Source: Neobacillus niacini (lineage in GTDB: Bacteria; Bacillota; Bacilli; Bacillales; Cytobacillaceae). From it: DNA of 63,721 bases. This document shows, one piece after another, positions 43,291 to 51,308 of this stretch (position 1 is the stretch's first letter; the number at the start of each line of letters is the position of its first letter). A program made the translations under genes and the position numbers. The notes under the pieces are model-generated. The model was given only the letters and a program-made list of their open reading frames with translations. It did not search any database and had not been told where the DNA came from. Where the stretch lies: contig NZ_JACWFG010000009.1 in NCBI RefSeq assembly GCF_019749295.1, positions 1-63,721 of the forward strand, given 5' to 3'.

Positions 43291-44250
43291 ATGAAATTAG
43301 AGAAGTACGCTGCGTGTAAAGCAATGGATCTTATTGTCGTAAAAGAGGGGGAATTAGGTTTGGATGAGAAAATAAATGCAAACTATCGATTGGTCGACAC
43401 CGTCAACTCGCATGAGGCTTTTAGTTACCACTCACACGAACAATATGAAATTTATTATTTCCATGGTGGTAACTGCAAATATTTAATTGGTGACCATATT
43501 TATCCTTTACAAGAAGACGATATTATTATCATGAATGGTTTAACCTTGCACAGAGCATACCCAGAACCAGGTATCCCGTATGAGAGAAGTGTAATTGAAT
43601 TTTCATCTGAATGGTTGCGACCTATTTTAATTGACTTAAACGTTCCTGAATTATTAAATCCGTTTAACCAGCTTAGTAATACTTTATTTCGAGGAACAGA
43701 CAAAGAGAAATTAGTAGAGATTAAGGAGTTAATAAGAAAAATCGCATGTAAAGATCCGAATAAATTGCTTGATAAAGAAAATAGTGTAGAAAGTCGTTTG
43801 CGAAATGGTGAAATATCTACTTTATTCGTACAACTTCTATTTAAAATCTATGAATTAAGTAAACAACAGCTCGTAAAAATACCTCCCATCGAAACGGAAA
43901 AGAATACTCATGTAAAACGGATTATACCCTGGATTGAAAAGAATTTTAATAGTCAGATTACGTTAGACAGTATTGCAGATAATTTAAATTTAAGTAAATA
44001 CCATATGGCTAGGATTTTTAAAGATGTTACAGGTTTTACCATTATGCAATACTTAATGACTTGTCGAATCAACCGGGCAAAATACTTACTGGAGATCCAC
44101 CCGGAAAAATCCATACATGAAGTGGCCTTAGAATCCGGTTTTGAAGATTCATCTCATTTTAGTCGTTTTTTCCGAAAACAAATGAATATTACTCCAACAG
44201 AATATCGAAATAGTAGAGCAATCAGGAAACATTCAGCGTCTTCAAAATAA
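43291..44250 (+). CDS. AraC-family transcriptional regulator
   Basis: A 319-residue regulator. The N-terminal cupin (about 30-170) senses a sugar or similar ligand: HEAFSYHSHEQYEIYYFHGG, then YPLQEDDIIIMNGLTLHRAY. The C-terminal double helix-turn-helix (about 210-315) includes ITLDSIADNLNLSKYHMARI and SIHEVALESGFEDSSHFSRF followed by FRKQMNITPTEYR, the AraC signature. The start is uncertain: ATG 43291 lacks a ribosome site, whereas TTG 43360 follows AGAGGGGGA and would start directly before the cupin. It lies directly upstream of the ABC importer and the Gfo/Idh enzyme cluster and very likely activates it. Confidence 0.88.
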   Translation: MKLEKYAACKAMDLIVVKEGELGLDEKINANYRLVDTVNSHEAFSYHSHEQYEIYYFHGGNCKYLIGDHIYPLQEDDIIIMNGLTLHRAYPEPGIPYERSVIEFSSEWLRPILIDLNVPELLNPFNQLSNTLFRGTDKEKLVEIKELIRKIACKDPNKLLDKENSVESRLRNGEISTLFVQLLFKIYELSKQQLVKIPPIETEKNTHVKRIIPWIEKNFNSQITLDSIADNLNLSKYHMARIFKDVTGFTIMQYLMTCRINRAKYLLEIHPEKSIHEVALESGFEDSSHFSRFFRKQMNITPTEYRNSRAIRKHSASSK

Positions 44251-44493
44251 AGCATTATCCTTAATAAAAATAGCAAAACAGCAACATATGACAAATTAAA
44301 GTCAAAATAACACAATTATAAACAAGCTAAATATTCTAAATTTTTATACTATTTAATTAGAAGTAAAAATGGTATTCGCTAGATTTACTAGAATGAACCT
44401 TAACAGAAACAGGAGGGCGTTGTCAAAAGGAGATAAAAAAGGCAGTGGTAAAAAGCATCGCCTACATATGAGTAAATTTTTTTAGGATAATTT

Positions 44494-44507
44494 GAAAGCG
44501 TTGTCAT
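44494..44507. promoter_or_regulatory. CcpA cre site upstream of the ABC transporter operon
   Basis: TGAAAGCGTTGTCA is a perfect match to the consensus TGWAANCGNTNWCA. It lies about 65 bases before the permease start codon, so glucose-type catabolite repression of the operon is expected. Confidence 0.85.
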
Positions 44508-44520
44508 TAATGGGGGTTAG

Positions 44521-44583
44521 ATGACCAAGAATCAAAAGAGTGAAGGAATTCCAATCAAGAAAGGAGATATTTATGGCGAATAA
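44521..44583 (+). other. Possible leader peptide overlapping the permease start
   Basis: ATG 44521, after GGGGGTTAG, opens a 20-codon frame MTKNQKSEGIPIKKGDIYGE, whose stop overlaps the permease start. It could be a leader or only the spacer of the true ribosome site. Confidence 0.25.
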
Positions 44584-45523
44584 CAGCGTGGAAGCGGCCA
44601 ATACAACTACTCAAAGTGTGAATACAAACACCCACACAGAGTCTAAAACGATGAAAAAGAAAAAAAGAAGTTCCCAATGGACATGGTATATTTTCTTAAT
44701 CCCAAGTTTTCTAGGTATTTTATTGTTCATGGTCTATCCAATCGCAGAATCTCTAAGATTGAGTTTTTTTAAATCAAATGGGACGATTGAGACCTTTACG
44801 GGACTGGCTAACTTTCGTACGGTATTAACTTCAGGTCCTTTTTGGAATTCCGTTTGGAATACCTTTTATATCGGTATTTTTCAAATTCTTATCACTATTC
44901 CACTAGGGTTTATTTTTGCAACACTTATCAATTCTGTGTCAAAAGGGAAAAACTTTTTTAAGGTCTTATACTTTCTGCCAAATGTCACTTCCATTGTTGC
45001 GGCAGCCATGATCTTTCAATTTGTTTTACACCCTGAAATGGGGATTCTAAATTATATTCTTGGTTCATTAGGATTACCAACACCAGGCTGGTTTTCAGAT
45101 CCTGCCACTTCTAAATGGGGTGTCATTTTGCTGGCAGTTTGGCATTGGATTGGGTTTGTTATTATTATCTGCCTTGCCAATCTTCAAGCCATTTCGTCGG
45201 AAATGTATGAGGCAGCTAAAATTGACGGAGCAAGTGGATTCCAACAATGGTTATTTATCACCATTCCAAACATGACTGGAACGTTTGCCTTCTTATTAAT
45301 CACTGGTTGGATTGGTGCTCTTCAGCGTTTCAATGAGGTTTATGTCGTTGGCGGACCAAATGGAAGTCCTGCTCGTTCCATCCAAACCATGGGAGCCTTT
45401 ATTTATGAGCGTGGTTTTACAGGGTTTGAATTTGGTATCGCATCCGCTGCCACATATATCATGTTTATCATCATCTTGATCTTTACCTTTATTAATCTCA
45501 AAGTCTCGAAAATGAAAATATAA
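44573..45523 (+). CDS. Carbohydrate ABC transporter permease (MalF-like)
   Basis: A 316-residue membrane protein with about six transmembrane segments and the EAA-type loop EMYEAAKIDGASGFQQWLFI, which contacts the ATPase. The N-terminal tail is long and hydrophilic, with KKKKRSSQWTW just before the first helix, as in MalF-type sugar permeases. The start is ATG 44573, with AAGGAG six bases away; an in-frame opening further upstream has no ribosome site. It is the first gene of the operon behind the cre site, followed 20 bases later by the second permease. The sugar is not predicted, but the operon suggests an oligosaccharide or glycoside. Confidence 0.88.
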   Translation: MANNSVEAANTTTQSVNTNTHTESKTMKKKKRSSQWTWYIFLIPSFLGILLFMVYPIAESLRLSFFKSNGTIETFTGLANFRTVLTSGPFWNSVWNTFYIGIFQILITIPLGFIFATLINSVSKGKNFFKVLYFLPNVTSIVAAAMIFQFVLHPEMGILNYILGSLGLPTPGWFSDPATSKWGVILLAVWHWIGFVIIICLANLQAISSEMYEAAKIDGASGFQQWLFITIPNMTGTFAFLLITGWIGALQRFNEVYVVGGPNGSPARSIQTMGAFIYERGFTGFEFGIASAATYIMFIIILIFTFINLKVSKMKI

Positions 45524-45543
45524 CGTAGAGAGGAGGGACTATA

Positions 45544-46398
45544 TTGAATAACACCATGTCTATGAAGAAAATGGAAAGGATTACATCTATTATTAAGTTT
45601 CTTATTCTATTAATTTTCGGTGTTGTGCTTATGGCTCCATTTATATGGATGGTTAGTGTAGGTTTTGATAGAACAGCCAATATTTCAATGCCGTTTCCGC
45701 CTCGATTAATACCAGAGGAACCTTCCAAATTCAACTATGGAATCGTATTCGAGAATGGAAGACTCATTAAATCGTATATAAACTCTACCATTGTTACAGT
45801 GAGTTCTGTTGTTTTGGGAGTTTCTGCCTCCCTTCTGGCAGGATATGCGTTCTCTAAGGGGAAATTCAAGGGTAAGAAAATCTTGTTCATTGTGGTCCTT
45901 TGTACGCTCATGATCCCAATGGAGCCGAGGTTAATTCCCTTATATACCTTGTTTAATAAAATGAATCTATTGAACACGTATTATCCATTGGTTCTTCCCT
46001 CTATTATTAGCGGCATGTTGATTTTCCTTTGTAAACAGTTTTTTGATCAGCTGCCAGATACGCTTCGGGAGGCTGCCCAAATTGATGGAGCCGGTGAATT
46101 TAAAATCTTCTTCAGTGTCTATTTGCCGCTTGCCGGACCGATCGCAGCAACAATGGTGATCTTAGCCTTTATTTGGAGTTGGAATGACTTCATGTGGCCA
46201 TTAGTTGTGCTGAACGATTTAGAATTACAAACCGTTCCTCTTTATTTAGCAAGTTTCTCGCTAGAAAATGGTTCAAGTTTAGGGGGCTTAACGATGGCTC
46301 TCGCAACCGTTAGTATTCTACCAATCGTCATCTTGTATCTTTTTTTACAACGATACATTATCCAAAGTATTGCCCTAAGCGGGGTAAAGGGAGAATAG
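45544..46398 (+). CDS. Carbohydrate ABC transporter permease (MalG-like)
   Basis: A 284-residue partner permease with about six transmembrane segments and the conserved EAA loop TLREAAQIDGAGEFKIFFSV. The start is TTG 45544, seven to eight bases after GAGGGA; ATG 45556 is an alternative. Together with the first permease it forms the channel for substrate captured by the lipoprotein at 46440. No nucleotide-binding subunit is encoded in the window; a shared MsmK/MsmX-type ATPase elsewhere is usual in Firmicutes. Gene order permease-permease-binding protein differs from the more common binding-protein-first layout. Confidence 0.88.
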   Translation: MNNTMSMKKMERITSIIKFLILLIFGVVLMAPFIWMVSVGFDRTANISMPFPPRLIPEEPSKFNYGIVFENGRLIKSYINSTIVTVSSVVLGVSASLLAGYAFSKGKFKGKKILFIVVLCTLMIPMEPRLIPLYTLFNKMNLLNTYYPLVLPSIISGMLIFLCKQFFDQLPDTLREAAQIDGAGEFKIFFSVYLPLAGPIAATMVILAFIWSWNDFMWPLVVLNDLELQTVPLYLASFSLENGSSLGGLTMALATVSILPIVILYLFLQRYIIQSIALSGVKGE

Positions 46399-46439
46399 TT
46401 TATTCGTTTTCAAAAATAAAATTAATAGGGGGTAAGGTA

Positions 46440-47810
46440 ATGCGCAGAGGTATTTACAAGAAGAAGGTCACTTTCTTTATTACGATGATGTTGTTATTGA
46501 GTTTTGCACTTGTGGGCTGTGTTCCAAAATCAAATAGTTCTTCTTCAACCAGTAAAACAGAAGGAAAATGGGCAGGACAAAAAATTAAGGTCCAGATGAT
46601 TGGTGACTTTGCGATGGATGACAAGACAGATCCTGTTACTGGTGAGACAGCAAAAGGTATGAAAGTAGTAAAGGCGGAGTTCGAAAAGCAGCACCCTGGA
46701 GCAACGGTTGAATTTGTTTTAATGCCTTGGGAAGGATATACAGAGAAAACGCAAGCGATGATCACTTCTGGTGAAGCCGATGTGTACCAAATGCCTGGTG
46801 TCGCAGATTTTGCTCCACAAGGTGTACTAGAACCATTACAGCCGTGGATTGAAAAAGACAAGGAATTCAGTCTAGATATCTTCATTGATAACCAAGTTGA
46901 TGGTTGGAAGGCTTTAGGACCAGACAGTAAGGAATTGGATATTTATGGACTTCCGTTTTTGGGGGATACCCGTTTTATTGCTTACGATAAGAAGTTATTT
47001 GACGACTGGGGTGTAGAATATCCATCTGAAAACCCAACAATGGAAGAGATTGCAGAAAAAGCAAAACAGATGACAGGAAAGAATCCAAAAACGGGTGAAC
47101 AAAACTATGGAATTTGGTTCCGTGGGGATTGGTCTTCTGCTTTCACTCTTGTGGATCTTGCTGAAGGACAAAATGGTTCATGGGGAACAGGTTTTGCATG
47201 GGATGAAGTTAAGTTTAACTTTGAATCACCAGAAATGCTCAATGGGTTAAATTGGCTGCTGGAAATGCAAAAATATGCACCAAAGGGAATCGTTAGTAAC
47301 CAAGGGAATGAAAAATGGTTATCAAAGGATAACAATATTGCCATTATGTTAAACCAAGGACCTGGGGATACCGTTAAACCAGCTTATGCCCAAGGACTTG
47401 GAGACCGAATCGGAATTGTTAATGAGTTTAAAAATGATGAAGGTCGTGGAGGATTATTTGCAGGTAGTCCGATTACCATTGCAAAGGATAGTAAAAATAA
47501 AGAATTGGCATGGGAATGGGTAAAATTTGCTACAAGCGATTTCGTCCAAAAATATGTGTTTGAAGAATATGGAGCAATCCCAGCAGTGAAATCCGCAACG
47601 GAATGGGATAGTGTGAAAGAAATGCCATTAATGCTTCCAGTATTTAAAGCAATGGAAACACCGATGACGCCTAGATACCCATGGGGATCTTCACAGCCGC
47701 GCTTTATCTTAACCTCTGAAATTGAGGCTGCATTAACTGGAAATAGAAGTGCGGAGGATGCACTTAAAAAAGCTCAAAAAGAGAGCACGGAATGGGTTGA
47801 AAATCGTTAA
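46440..47810 (+). CDS. Sugar ABC transporter substrate-binding lipoprotein
   Basis: A 456-residue extracytoplasmic solute-binding protein of family 1. The signal peptide is basic then hydrophobic (MRRGIYKKKVTFFITMMLLL) and ends at lipobox LVGC, with Cys about residue 27. The mature domain has VEFVLMPWEGYTEKTQAMI and GEADVYQMPGVADFAPQGVL, typical of binding proteins for oligosaccharides. The high share of Trp and Tyr residues near the cleft fits carbohydrate stacking. The start is ATG 46440 with GGGGGTAAGG upstream. It is followed by a strong terminator, so it may end the transporter transcript. Confidence 0.88.
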   Translation: MRRGIYKKKVTFFITMMLLLSFALVGCVPKSNSSSSTSKTEGKWAGQKIKVQMIGDFAMDDKTDPVTGETAKGMKVVKAEFEKQHPGATVEFVLMPWEGYTEKTQAMITSGEADVYQMPGVADFAPQGVLEPLQPWIEKDKEFSLDIFIDNQVDGWKALGPDSKELDIYGLPFLGDTRFIAYDKKLFDDWGVEYPSENPTMEEIAEKAKQMTGKNPKTGEQNYGIWFRGDWSSAFTLVDLAEGQNGSWGTGFAWDEVKFNFESPEMLNGLNWLLEMQKYAPKGIVSNQGNEKWLSKDNNIAIMLNQGPGDTVKPAYAQGLGDRIGIVNEFKNDEGRGGLFAGSPITIAKDSKNKELAWEWVKFATSDFVQKYVFEEYGAIPAVKSATEWDSVKEMPLMLPVFKAMETPMTPRYPWGSSQPRFILTSEIEAALTGNRSAEDALKKAQKESTEWVENR

Positions 47811-47880
47811 TCTTCGTGGCATTAAAATTGAGAAATATACCAGATGATAAACTAGCAGATTACTAGAGCACCAATGAAAT

Positions 47881-47919
47881 GAAGTAACTGTAGAGAAATA
47901 GGATACAGTTACTTCTTTT
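47881..47919 (+). terminator. Terminator between the transporter and enzyme genes
   Basis: GAAGTAACTGTA (47881-47892) and TACAGTTACTTC (47904-47915) make a twelve-base-pair stem followed by TTTTC. It separates the binding-protein gene from the first dehydrogenase. Confidence 0.75.
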
Positions 47920-47995
47920 CATAATGGTTGATCAGTACTCTCATAGATAGAAAGTATACGCTGCAAAAATACGAAAAGGATAAGGAGTGTGACTT

Positions 47996-49015
47996 ATGCT
48001 AAAGGTTGCTGTGATTGGACTTGGAGATGTTTCGAGTGTTCATCTATCCGCTATAAAGGGAAATACGCGTGCAGAGTTGGTGGCAGTTTGTGATATCGAT
48101 GAAACAAGGAAAGATATCGTGCCAGGTGTGAATTTTTATACTGATTTTCAAGATATGCTGGAAAAAGAAGTGTTGGATTGCGTACATATTTGTTTGCCGC
48201 ACTATCTTCATTTTCCCGTAACAAAAGCATGTGTTGAAAATGGTGTTCACGTATTTCAAGAAAAGCCGCTATCATTGAATTCGGAAGAAGGATCTGCCCT
48301 CGTCAAACTAGAGGAAAAGCATAAAGATATCAAAATAGGTGTTTGCTTCCAAAACCGTTTCAATGAGACCTTTGAAGTGCTGAAGAAAATAGTTGAAAGC
48401 GAACAATATGGAAAAGTGTTGGGTATCAAGGGGTTAGTGGCATGGGCGAGACCCAAATCTTATTATGACAATAAACCATGGCGGGGGAAATTGGAATATG
48501 CAGGTGGTGGAGTGATGATCAATCAATCCATTCATACATTGGATCAAATGCAGCTGCTTGGCGGCGAAATTAAATCCATTCGAGGGTCCATCGATCAGCT
48601 TCTAGATTATGGGGTAGAAATCGAAGATACTGCCACAGCATCTATTCATTTTGAAAATGGGGCGAAAGGATTCTTTTTTGCGACCATTGCCAATGCAAAT
48701 AATTCCAGTGTTGAGCTTCAGGTAGTTTTTGAGAAACAGAAATTCACCATTAAGGATAGTATTCTAACGAAGCTGGATGAAGAGGGGAAAAAAGTAGAAT
48801 TGATCGAAGATACCAAGATGCCAGGCTCAAAATTCTATTATGGTGCAAGTCATATGAAATTAATCAATAAATTCTATGAATGTATTGTAGAGAATACGAA
48901 CGAGTATGTACATGTCAAAGATGCCCTTCCATCAATGAAAATGATTGACAGTATCGTTAAATCATCAGAATTAAAAAGAGAAGTCGAGATGCAAAGCTTA
49001 GAAGCCAGCATATAA
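47996..49015 (+). CDS. Gfo/Idh/MocA family oxidoreductase 1
   Basis: A 339-residue NAD(P)-dependent sugar or cyclitol dehydrogenase. The Rossmann part has VAVIGLGDVSSVHL (GxGxxx) and the conserved EKP (residues 89-91) of the GVHVFQEKPLSLN segment, whose Lys is part of the active site. The substrate-binding beta-sheet domain has GGGVMINQSIHTLDQM, containing the catalytic-type His. The reaction is oxidation of a hydroxyl on a sugar derivative; which one is unknown. The start is ATG 47996 after AAGGAGTGTG. It is the first of three such dehydrogenases in the cluster, after the importer. Confidence 0.85.
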   Translation: MLKVAVIGLGDVSSVHLSAIKGNTRAELVAVCDIDETRKDIVPGVNFYTDFQDMLEKEVLDCVHICLPHYLHFPVTKACVENGVHVFQEKPLSLNSEEGSALVKLEEKHKDIKIGVCFQNRFNETFEVLKKIVESEQYGKVLGIKGLVAWARPKSYYDNKPWRGKLEYAGGGVMINQSIHTLDQMQLLGGEIKSIRGSIDQLLDYGVEIEDTATASIHFENGAKGFFFATIANANNSSVELQVVFEKQKFTIKDSILTKLDEEGKKVELIEDTKMPGSKFYYGASHMKLINKFYECIVENTNEYVHVKDALPSMKMIDSIVKSSELKREVEMQSLEASI

Positions 49016-49038
49016 AACGATGAAAGCAGAATCAACAT

Positions 49039-49206
49039 GGTGTTGGCGAAGAAATACTTGCGGATAGTATTAATAGAAATGAAGTTCTGCCTTTTAGAAC
49101 ATGTTTAGTAGATGAGTACGAATTTCCTTTTAAAATAGCAATAGGGGTAAAAAATCACCCTATACTGAACAACTTTAACCAAGTCTACTCTGAATATTCC
49201 GTTTAA
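49039..49206 (+). pseudogene. Unidentified coding remnant between dehydrogenase and isomerase genes
   Basis: An open frame of 56 codons in register GVGEEILADSINRNEVLPF, then CLVDEYEFPFKIAIGVKNHP and ILNNFNQVYSEYSV with a stop, preceded by a stop 18 bases earlier. It has no start codon or ribosome site. The style is that of the C-terminus of a larger protein, perhaps a regulator, but I cannot assign it. Confidence 0.4.
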
Positions 49207-49253
49207 TATAGATAGTAAGCTATTACACTGTAAAAAGAAAAGGAGCTCGTGAT

Positions 49254-50012
49254 ATGAGAAATAAGTTTGCAGCACAATTGTATACGCTACGAGAAGAATT
49301 AAAAAGGGGAATTGTACCAGTATTTAAAGAATTAAAGGAAATGGGCTGGGCTGGAGTTCAGTTGTCGGCGTTACCGCCTGGCTATGATCCAGAAGAAGTT
49401 GCAGCAGCTCTAAAGGAAAATCAACTTGGTACGGCCGGGATACATATATCCATTGATCGGCTGGAAAACGATCTTGACAATCTACTAGATGAAGTCAGCT
49501 TATATCAAACAAAAGATATTGTTTGTCCAAACATTCCTGAGAATTTAAGAAACAAAGAAGGTTTTCAGAAAGTAAAGACCCTCTTAAATGAAGTAGCTGA
49601 GAAAGCACCTGGATATCGGATTAGCTATCATAACCATGCTTTTGAATTTGACACTGAAATTGAAGGGAAATCTTCTTTAGAATACTTGTTAGAACCAACA
49701 GCAGAGAATAAAATTTTGGCTGAAATTGATGTGTTTTGGATTAAAAAAGCCGGAAGAAACCCGCTGCAATTTCTACAACCCTATGCACAAAGAATGCCTA
49801 TTATCCATTTAAAAGACATGACAAGAGATGAAAGAAAAACCTTTGCTGAAGTGGGAACCGGCTTGATTGATTTTGCTCCAATCCTGGATTGGTGTGAAAA
49901 ATCAGGAGTTGAATGGTATGCAGTGGAACAGGATATCTGCCCTGGTAACCCAATGGATAGTCTTCAAACAAGCTTAGAAAACCTAAAAGTGCTATCAAAG
50001 CAATTTCAATAA
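49254..50012 (+). CDS. Sugar phosphate isomerase/epimerase-like TIM-barrel 1
   Basis: A 252-residue protein of the xylose-isomerase-like/AP-endonuclease-2 fold. Metal-binding residues are suggested by YRISYHNHAFEF, ILAEIDVFWIKK, MPIIHLKDMT (His) and WYAVEQD (Glu). Members of this group isomerise, epimerise, dehydrate or eliminate on keto sugars, so the annotation is broad. The start is ATG 49254 after AAAGGAGC. It precedes the second Gfo/Idh dehydrogenase by 56 bases. In glycoside-oxidising pathways such barrels act on the 3-keto product of the dehydrogenase, which could be its role here. Confidence 0.82.
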   Translation: MRNKFAAQLYTLREELKRGIVPVFKELKEMGWAGVQLSALPPGYDPEEVAAALKENQLGTAGIHISIDRLENDLDNLLDEVSLYQTKDIVCPNIPENLRNKEGFQKVKTLLNEVAEKAPGYRISYHNHAFEFDTEIEGKSSLEYLLEPTAENKILAEIDVFWIKKAGRNPLQFLQPYAQRMPIIHLKDMTRDERKTFAEVGTGLIDFAPILDWCEKSGVEWYAVEQDICPGNPMDSLQTSLENLKVLSKQFQ

Positions 50013-50068
50013 AATAATGCGAAAAGCGCTTAATGCAAACCAATTATGAATGAAGGAGAGGGAAAAAT

Positions 50069-51232
50069 TTGGAGAATGTCAAAATAGGAATTATCGGTAT
50101 TGGCAATATGGGAAGTTCCCATTCACTCTATCTTAATAATGGTGAAGTACCAGGGGCAGTGTTAACAGCTGTATGTGATCAGAACCCCGAGAGATTAAAA
50201 TGGGCAAAAGAAACATTAGGGGAAAATATACAAATGTTTGACAATACAGAAAGCTTTTTCGAATTCGGTGATCTTGATGCTGTTATAGTAGCAACCCCGC
50301 ATTATGATCATCCGCCTTTAGCGATAAAAGCCCTTCAAAAAGGTTTGCATGTTTTGGTAGAAAAGCCGGTTGGTGTTTTTACTAAAAACGTTCGTGAATT
50401 GAATGAGGTGGCTAAAAAAAGTGGAAAAGTTTTTGGAATTATGTTTAACCAACGAACCAATCCTTTGTATCAAAAGCTAAGAGACCTTGTGCAAAGCGGA
50501 GAATTAGGAGAAATCAAACGAACAAATTGGATTATAACCGATTGGTATCGCTCTCAAAGCTATTATGATTCAGGCGGTTGGAGAGCAACATGGGCAGGTG
50601 AAGGCGGCGGGGTCCTCGCAAATCAAGACCCGCACCAGCTTGATTTATGGCAATGGACGAGCGGCTTGATGCCGAAACGTGTTCGGGCTTTTTGTGGGTT
50701 TGGTAAGTTTCATAATATTGAAGTAGAAGATGACGTAACGGCTTATGTTGAATACGAAAATGGTGCAACAGGAGTATTTGTTACTTCAACCGGTGATGCT
50801 CCTGGTACCAATCGCTACGAAATATCCGGTGATCGTGGAAAATTGGTAGTCGAAGATGGAAAATTGACATTTTGGAGATTACGACAATCCGAAAGAGAAT
50901 TTAACAGAGAATATAAAGGCGGATTTGGTGAGCCAGAATGCTGGAAAATTGATATCCCTATAAAAGGAGAAGCAACACAGCATAAAGGAATTACCACCAA
51001 CTGGGTGAAGGCAATTCTTCATGGTACAGAATTACTAGGGCCAGGCGAAGAAGGAATCAAAGGGTTAGAAATTTCCAATGCGATCCATTTATCTGCTTGG
51101 ACAGACGATTGGGTAGACCTTCCTATAAATGAAGATCTCTTCTATTCAAAATTGCAAGAGAAAATAAAAACATCTACATTCAAAAAGAATATCGTTGCCG
51201 ATAGGACACTTAATATTCAAGGAACACATTAA
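50069..51232 (+). CDS. Gfo/Idh/MocA family oxidoreductase 2
   Basis: A 387-residue dehydrogenase with an N-terminal Rossmann fold (KIGIIGIGNMGSSHS) and the EKP motif at residues 98-100 in LHVLVEKPVGVF. The substrate domain carries GGGVLANQDPHQLDLWQW, where the His is the likely catalytic residue, and a longer C-terminal tail than its neighbours. It oxidises a hydroxyl on a sugar or glycoside; the specific target is unknown. The start is TTG 50069 with GGAGAGGG eight bases upstream. A hairpin that can work as a terminator (AAGCAGAATAT/ATATTCTGCTT) lies between it and the toroid enzyme gene. Confidence 0.85.
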   Translation: MENVKIGIIGIGNMGSSHSLYLNNGEVPGAVLTAVCDQNPERLKWAKETLGENIQMFDNTESFFEFGDLDAVIVATPHYDHPPLAIKALQKGLHVLVEKPVGVFTKNVRELNEVAKKSGKVFGIMFNQRTNPLYQKLRDLVQSGELGEIKRTNWIITDWYRSQSYYDSGGWRATWAGEGGGVLANQDPHQLDLWQWTSGLMPKRVRAFCGFGKFHNIEVEDDVTAYVEYENGATGVFVTSTGDAPGTNRYEISGDRGKLVVEDGKLTFWRLRQSEREFNREYKGGFGEPECWKIDIPIKGEATQHKGITTNWVKAILHGTELLGPGEEGIKGLEISNAIHLSAWTDDWVDLPINEDLFYSKLQEKIKTSTFKKNIVADRTLNIQGTH

Positions 51233-51256
51233 AGGATTAGTTTAATAACACTTAAA

Positions 51257-51283
51257 AAGCAGAATATCGACTATATTCTGCTT
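51257..51283 (+). terminator. Hairpin between dehydrogenase 2 and the toroid enzyme
   Basis: AAGCAGAATAT (51257-51267) pairs with ATATTCTGCTT (51273-51283) across CGACT. The short T tail makes it partial; it may modulate expression inside the operon. Confidence 0.55.
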
Positions 51284-51308
51284 CTTACGATTTGAGAGGA
51301 GAAAAGCA

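Noticed and set aside
50018..50036. Second cre site near GAAAAGCGCTTAAT
   Set aside because: Too many mismatches at both ends of the cre consensus.
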